Shown: positions 58,417 through 64,000 of the stretch, in pieces
Position numbering within the stretch: position 1 is the first letter of the stretch
How the letters are laid out: each line of letters starts with the position of its first letter
Origin: Avena insularis
Lineage: Eukaryota > Streptophyta > Magnoliopsida > Poales > Poaceae
DNA length: 64,000 nucleotides
Direction: 5' to 3'
NCBI GenBank assembly: GCA_023614405.1
Contig: CM042694.1
Span: 114,078,685-114,142,684, forward strand
Position numbers and translations under genes: made by a program
The notes under the pieces: model-generated
Seen by the model: the letters and a program-made list of their open reading frames with translations, nothing else
What the model was told of the DNA's origin: nothing
Databases searched by the model: none

Positions 58417-58800
58417 CTAGCAGAATTTAAAAAGGAAATTTAGGGACACGTATGGTGCGGCCTGAGCAGCGGCGGATGCAGCAGCAGCAGCTGAGATGTC
58501 ACCCATGTTCAGGTTGATGTAGAGACCGTCGATGTCTAGGAAGAAGTCGTCGTCGGGGAACTCGTCGTAGGACGATGTCGTGGTTGCCAGTAGTCATGTT
58601 GAGCGCTCGCCAAATATCTGATCGCCCCTCAACCGTACAGGTTCTCGTGAGGCGGGGTTCCGGAGGCCTACTGTCCCAATCTGCGGTGTACGCCGCGATC
58701 GGGATGGAGAATACGAAGGCGACTACGCAAGGAACTAAAACTGAAAGTGTGTATGTTCTCGTGTGTCTCTCCTCTGATGCCTCTACTCTCTGCTTATAAA
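58417..58800 (-). pseudogene. Possible small gene or pseudogene with an acidic C-terminal tail
   Basis: On the minus strand a TATA box (TTTATAAGC, 58792-58800) precedes a purine-rich leader, and the first ATG is at 58597. That frame gives only 33 residues (MTTGNHDIVLRRV...). One frame over, the same bases encode SSYDEFPDDDFFLDIDGLYI followed by an Ala run and a stop at 58417-58419, a composition like an acidic activation tail. A single frame change between 58560 and 58597 would explain this. The product is not recognised. Confidence 0.35.
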
Positions 58801-58802
58801 TG

Positions 58803-59299
58803 ATAAGATCCTCTGTCCCAGGGAAGCTTCGTGGGGACAAGGTCCGAGAAAACCCGGACGCAAAGCGACTAGGAAGGACCGAGAAAATCTGGATAGAAAC
58901 GACAAGGAAATATATCTCTAGAGAGATATATTTTAGAGTGTTCCCAAACATATTACCAAACAGCAAAACCAACACAGGAGATCGGCTCGGCTCATTCCCG
59001 CAACCTGCAGCACGCGCGTGTCGTGAGGAGGCGGGCAGCGTCGGAGGAGGAGTGCACGAGAGCAACTCCATTTTCTCACACTTTAGTAGTAGTAAAATAG
59101 CCTAGTATATAAGGTGGTGCAACCAACCTTCCACTAGCAATGTGAGACTAAACTTTAGCATCATTAGTACAGCCATGAGCTCTTACCTAATGGCCAAAGA
59201 GAATTTCAGAATTTGTATTGATTATGGGCTAAAGGCCTAATACCAAAATACCCCAAATTTCAACATTTGGTGTATGCCTGTATGGAACATAATTTGTAT
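58803..59299. other. Spacer within U6
   Basis: About 500 bases with no gene. It contains an imperfect palindrome at 58908-58933 (AAATATATCTCT, 2-base gap, AGAGATATATTT). Confidence 0.5.
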
Positions 59300-59451
59300 C
59301 TTCTCTATAGCACATCACATCATGTTGATCTAGTACAGCCGCTAGTGAGAACGTGCACTACTTACTCCAAGCACAAACTAAATTAAAAAAACAAAGCGAA
59401 ACAAAGAAAAAAAAACTTAGCTCCGCTAATTATAGCAAATAATAGAACTAT

Positions 59452-60890
59452 ACATATATTTATTTATTTATTTTTGGAAAAGAGTATATATTAATATCGT
59501 GGAGATACCAATTACACCTAGCCTCTGCAACAATGCATGCCCTAGCGGCCTTACGGATGCACACAGTCCACAAACAAGGAAGAAGAATTAAAAAAAAGAA
59601 TAGTCCCGCTACAGAGAACTATTTCTCAAAGCAACGACACTAACACCACCAGAACAATACCAGTAGTCCAACCACTCCAATAGAAACGCCTTCAAGAAGG
59701 AAACAGTGCAAAAGCGTCGTCGTTATCTGATCAAAGATCATAGATTTTCATCCTGGAGAAAGTCTTCGCTCGCAAAACAACGCCTTCAACAAGGTCATTG
59801 CCAGGCACAACCAATTAAGGTTAGACCTTGGATTTTCACCCTGCAAGGTAAGACAAGGAACTCCTCCCGTGTTGTCGCCCCCACAAATAGTCGCTGCCGC
59901 GAGTCACAGATCACGCAGTCAGTTCCTCGTCGCCTCAAAGACCCAAATCACCATTGCTGCCCTCATGTTCCTGCTTTCCTGACATTCTCCGCATATGACT
60001 TCACCATGGATCGTCGAAGACATGAAACATGATGGTAACAAACAGCGGAGCTTCGCAACACTCCCACTGAAACCAAATGGCTAGGAAAACATGGGTACGC
60101 ACGACCAAATACCTTCTGATCCAGCAATCTCCAGGCATAATGCGCCCATGAGAGTTCACCGACGGAGCCTTCCGGAACCGCCTCTCCAGGCTAGATCAAC
60201 GAGAGCAAGCAACACGCAGATCTTTATCTTCACGTCGAAGCAACCCTACGACCGCCCACCATTATTGGACAGAGAAACAAGCCCCCACGCCGTCGTCCGC
60301 CACTCGCCCCCTCTGGCGAAAGAGGAGACGAGCCTGCAATAACCACGTGCCCCTGCCGGTCTGTCGGCCCGAGCAAGAAGCATCGTGCCACCTCCCCACG
60401 CACCTTCAGGCAACCAAAAGGCTGCGCCAATGGCGGATCTAGGCAGAAGCCTAGACCTACAACCACAGCCGCCACACCTTGCGCTGAAACCCGATGGGAA
60501 AGCCGTCGCGGCAACAAGATCCAGGCATCGGCCCAGCCGCCGCAAGCAACCGATCTCCACGATCGGATCTCGCGTCGGGGGCAGCCACCTCCGCCACACG
60601 ACCAGGGGCGCCACCCCGGCCGCCACGCGCGGCCGAAGAACCAGCGCCGACCTGAGCCGCCACCGGCAAAACAGCCACCGCGATTTATACTCTCCCCGGC
60701 CCCTTCGGCGCCAGGCCCGCCGCCACCGCGGTCGGCGCCGGCGGCAGCGGCGGAGGGATGGTAGACCAAGGAGGGGGAGGGGTTGGCGACGGGTAGGGAT
60801 CCCCCGGCAGCGCACCGGCGGCGCCCTGGGGTGCGCCGCGGGAGGGAGGGGGATTTGGTAGGACAACCATATATTTATATTTTGTAGGAC
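59452..60890. other. GC-rich unclassified insertion 2
   Basis: Comparison with U2 and U4 shows that the segment AATAACTGAATAG / ACATGGTACAACAGTCTAAC is split here (after 59450 and before about 60890). The inserted 1.4 kb starts AT-rich (TATTTATTTATTTATTTTTG) and becomes very GC-rich. Long ORFs on both strands are compositional and carry no domain. Confidence 0.5.
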
Positions 60891-61024
60891 AACCATGATA
60901 GCGCGCAACTAACACCCACAGCTTATGGGTGCGCCGCGGGAGGGAGGGGGATTTGGTAGGACAACCATATATTTATATTTTGTAGGACAACCATGATAGC
61001 GCGCAGCTAACACCCACAGCTTAT
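60829..61024 (+). repeat. 98-bp tandem duplication
   Basis: Units 60829-60926 and 60927-61024 are almost identical; the difference noticed is AACT versus AGCT near the end. Each unit itself contains GTAGGACAACCAT twice. It spans the right edge of insertion 2. Confidence 0.93.
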
Positions 61025-61181
61025 TTTATTCCTTTCAAATGTTTAATGGTAAAAAAGAGAGTAGTCAGAGATGCCCCCAATGACAGGAAGTCTTAAGGGC
61101 CTTTTGCAGCTATCTGCTTTATCATGAACAAGCGTTTTTTTGCCTTCATGAGTATTTACGGTGATAAAAACTGAAATAGTA

Positions 61182-61306
61182 ATCCCTCCGTCCAGAAATA
61201 ACTGACTTGCGTTTGTCCAGATTTGAATGTATCTATATACTAAAATACGTTTAGATATATTCGAATCTAAACAAACCTAAGTCAGCTATTTCTAGACGGA
61301 GGGGTA
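61182..61306. mobile_element. Stowaway MITE, about 125 bp
   Basis: TCCCTCCGTCCAGAAATAAC and the complement of CTATTTCTAGACGGAGGGG, with the GTATCTATATACTAAAATAC core. It lies inside e' of U6 and resembles the MITE at 62876. Confidence 0.9.
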
Positions 61307-62096
61307 GTAAAATGCCTCAATGGTACACCATCTTTTCACGCTCTGAACTATTGAGGATTCTTCTATATTTCTCTCAACATCGTACCACCAGATGTTTACA
61401 CGCACACACATCTACTCTCCTCGATTGGTGTTTGTTCATCTTGTTTCACCGGGGCCGCAACTGTTGCTGAAATAGTCTCGATGGCTGCAGATGAAGCTCG
61501 AGTGAACCAACCACCAGTCCACCATGCGGGCGGCAAACCTCCTCCGACAGGACAACCATGTGAAAAAATAAGAAAGGCTCACTCAACATTATCTTGATCT
61601 TCAGCCATCGCACCATGAACTGCTCCATGTCGACTTGCATGCAACAACTAAGCCACCAAGTGATGTTCATATTAGCACGCTAGATGAGCAGCTTTGTTTA
61701 GAGTGTCCTTGCCAACTTCTCCCGGTGCATCCTATTCCGAGTGATTTTCGCTGGTGAATGGTCGGCCATGATATCATGCTATTTCATATATCTAGCTAGT
61801 GGTTTCTTCAAACTAGAGGATGATATCTAATTCTTATCTGTTCAGATATAAGGTCAATATATATCTAGAGGGCCTTGGTGCATGGAGTAAAATCGGACTT
61901 TAGTTTTTACCAACCAAAATCGACCAACTATCTTGAAAAGCTGGTCGTTGTGTTCTAAGAGTACGCTATCCGAGTGCCAATTATATGACAACTGTAAATT
62001 TCAAGCTTACAACGCTTTTATGTTTCGACATTGCTTAAATGCCTAGAGAACGGTAGGTGCCTGAGTAACCTAAAATCAAAGTTATAATTGTCAGAA

Positions 62097-62127
62097 CTAG
62101 AATGGTGGCCCTCGCAAATGCGAGGGC
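62097..62127 (-). mobile_element. Helitron 3' terminus (element extends right)
   Basis: On the minus strand the sequence reads GCCCTCGCA-TT-TGCGAGGGC (a perfect 9-bp hairpin), then CACCATT, then CTAG and a host T. A hairpin about 7-12 bases before CTRR and insertion before T are the hallmarks of Helitron 3' ends. The left flank (TTATAATTGTCAGAA) is the end of module d of U6. The 5' TC end was not found and may lie beyond base 64000. Confidence 0.65.
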
Positions 62128-62873
62128 ATCAACCGTAGGATGTTAAAATTGTTAATTGTTCATCTTTATTTATATTACACATTTTATCCTATTTATCCCC
62201 TTTATTGCAAAAATATACGATGCTCTAATACATGGTTGCATCTTTATACCTATTCTCCAACAGTTTTAGTGTAATTTCTTGCATATATGTGAAATTAGAT
62301 TTACGTGACTTAGTGATGACAATTTGTTATACACATCGTTCATATCGTCGTGCAAAATGAGTATTGATTAATGGATCTTTCCTTCAAAAAAAGATGGCAC
62401 ATATTACTTCTCAATTTTAGACTCTGGACTATGTAATCCAAAACAATCCAAGGTACATCCTCAGCGTTAAGTGTTTGCAAAATCTTAGGATGGCACATCA
62501 CGAACAAAAGGAACACATGATCATGTTTATACAAAGAGGCAATTAATAATGTAGAGAAGAAACTTAAGTGAATGTTTTAGTTCCATCAAGCCAACTACAA
62601 CAAATTAACCCGATAGTTAATAATGCTACAACCAAAAAATCATATTATGTTAATACATCGAACTAATCTACGCATGTTTGGTCTCTATTGTTAAGGGTGT
62701 CCTGAACATCTTCACAACACCTTAAAATCAACAACACAACAAACATGTAAGTTGATCCAGATTAAAACTGGTTATAACACAGAATTGGACCAATTATATA
62801 CTTAATTATATTAGAGTCGCATAGGGCCGCAAAGGTTTGTAAAGTCGCATGCCTCTAGGCTAACAATTTCATG
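62128..62873. other. AT-rich stretch, probably Helitron interior
   Basis: No gene recognised; only short ORFs. Confidence 0.5.
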
Positions 62874-62875
62874 TA

Positions 62876-62999
62876 CTCCCTCCGTCCAGAAATAACTGAC
62901 ATGAGTTTATCTAGAGATGAATGTATCTATATACTAAAACGTGTCTAGATACATTCGAATTTAGACAAATCTAAGTCAGTTGTTTCTAGATGGAGGGAG
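62876..62999. mobile_element. Stowaway MITE, 124 bp
   Basis: CTCCCTCCGTCCAGAAATAA and the complement of TTGTTTCTAGATGGAGGGAG, with TA at 62874-62875 and 63000-63001. Confidence 0.93.
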
Positions 63000-63001
63000 T
63001 A

Positions 63002-64000
63002 CATGAGAGATGAAGATCTTGCAACAACCAAATCGAAAACAATCCACTAATATTTCCTACTAATCAACATATAAAATCACAAAACAGTTAGACATGTATC
63101 CTCCGATATGGTCTAGTGAAGACTCTTCATTTCTAGCTAGTAGTTGTCCTGAACATGGATTTTGGCAAACAAAATTGCAGCATTGCAAGAACAGGAGGGG
63201 AGATGCAAAGTCAGAGATGCCTGCTAGGACCACTCTCATCACGATTATTTCCTTTATTATGTAAAATAAAATATTTTAATCCTTCTAGAGTAACATATGA
63301 AACTAAATACAGCTAATAAAACATAACCCCTTTGTTCTTTTTACTAATAGTATGTAATAACTTTTTAAGGTTCACAAGTTTATATCTTTAACCAAGAGTA
63401 TAGAAAAATCTAGCAAACTTTACAACCTTAAATAAATAAAATACAAAAATAAATTTCGTGATCAATCCGGTGATAGTGATCCACATGTACACATTGACAG
63501 TTTTCCATGAAACTTTGCCAAAGATAGGAAATTTTCAATAAATGTTTATACATTATAAAAATGGGAATAAATGGAGTATGGGTGTACAATGAGACAATAT
63601 AATCGAGCCATGGAAGATATCGAAGCAAGCTACTATACTTTAGACATTCAATCTCCACATTGACTACACTCAAAGCCTATGACATAGGAATGTTGAACAT
63701 TCGTTCTTTGTCTCAAGCACGACAATTTTCCTAAACCAATACGAATCGATGAGTTTTTCATAACCTGAAGGTAGCCTCACAAGATTGTGGGGATGGATTT
63801 TTTAAGTATTTTAGAGTTTGCATAAGGTTTTATACTTCTGTCTAGGCATTTAGTACAACATAGAAAAGCGATGATTCTATGTTACTGATGAACATTCTAT
63901 TGTTGAGAGTGAGCTCCAAAAAAAGAGCAGTATTGAGTGTCATATACAGGAAAATGCAATTTCAATGTAAGCACAATTATAATCATTACCAACAAAGCTG
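63002..64000. other. AT-rich end of window
   Basis: No supported gene, RNA gene or repeat is seen in the last kilobase. Confidence 0.5.

Larger units (their letters stand above)
55566..62096 (+). repeat. Array unit U6 (b-f-e'-c-d), interrupted by GC-rich insertions
   Basis: b 55566-55815, insertion 55816-58202, f starts at 58203 (ATGCAGTATTTGAGTTCATT) and resumes at about 59300-59450, insertion 59452-60890, e' about 60890-61330 with a MITE, c 61330-61760, d 61790-62096. It ends at the Helitron-like terminus at 62097. Confidence 0.7.

Noticed and set aside
60230..60908. Long minus-strand ORFs rich in Gly, Arg and Ala (179 and 220 residues)
   Set aside because: Several overlapping frames on both strands are open because of GC content; there is no domain, TATA box or conserved start.
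63428..63673. An 81-residue minus-strand ORF that faintly recalls an LRR end (SSLLRYLPWL)
   Set aside because: Too short, with no repeated LRR pattern and no neighbouring NB-ARC sequence.
1..64000. CRISPR arrays, tRNA and rRNA genes
   Set aside because: No spaced identical repeats of CRISPR type and no tRNA or rRNA signature were noticed by eye; a tRNAscan or Infernal run was not possible here.

Overview
The window is nuclear DNA of a grass, almost certainly a Triticeae species (wheat, goatgrass or barley relatives). The reasons are deeply nested LTR retrotransposons of cereal type, many Stowaway MITEs with CTCCCTCCGT ends, and one GC-rich monocot gene of the IDS/mugineic-acid dioxygenase type. 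No bacterial, organellar or CRISPR features are seen. Coordinates were read by eye; element ends are supported by TG...CA termini, primer-binding sites, polypurine tracts and target-site duplications (TSDs). Family names beyond superfamily are not claimed.

Region 1 (1-37.7 kb) is a stack of transposons. The oldest layer is a decayed plus-strand Ty1/copia element (Copia B), now split into 13876-14591 and 36777-about 37694. Copia A (minus strand, from before base 1 to 13875) sits next to it. Copia A is interrupted by Gypsy A (plus, 5138-12114, TSD GCCAC). Copia B is interrupted by Gypsy B (minus, 14592-36771, TSD GCAGG), whose 3' LTR is interrupted by Gypsy C (minus, 15001-27431, TSD CTCGC). 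Gypsy A and Gypsy B are related Athila-like elements with no reverse transcriptase or integrase: A carries a chimeric 440-residue ORF in the gag position, B carries gag, protease and an extra ORF. Gypsy C has a full but broken gag-pol and a multi-exon antisense ORF with its own TATA box, as in Tat/Retand-type elements.

Region 2 (37.7-43.6 kb) is low-copy-looking DNA holding the only intact-looking cellular gene: a two-exon 2-oxoglutarate/Fe(II) dioxygenase on the minus strand (CDS 42928-43164 plus 41779-42609, 355 residues). All iron and co-substrate residues are present, there is a TATA box, and the intron appears to be a GC-AG intron. The flank downstream of the gene contains two local duplications and several MITEs.

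Region 3 (43.6-62.1 kb) begins about 0.5 kb upstream of that gene's start codon. It is an array of about six same-orientation, diverged copies of an approximately 2-kb unit with a conserved module order (a-b-f-e'-c-d-e). The unit is not recognised as any known element. The copies have been interrupted by Stowaway MITEs, a long-TIR element, a Copia 5' LTR with a gag stub, and two GC-rich unclassified insertions; one junction carries a near-perfect 98-bp tandem duplication. The array ends at what looks like the 3' terminus of a minus-strand Helitron (CTAG plus hairpin at 62097-62127). The rest, 62.1-64 kb, is AT-rich with one Stowaway MITE and no recognised gene.
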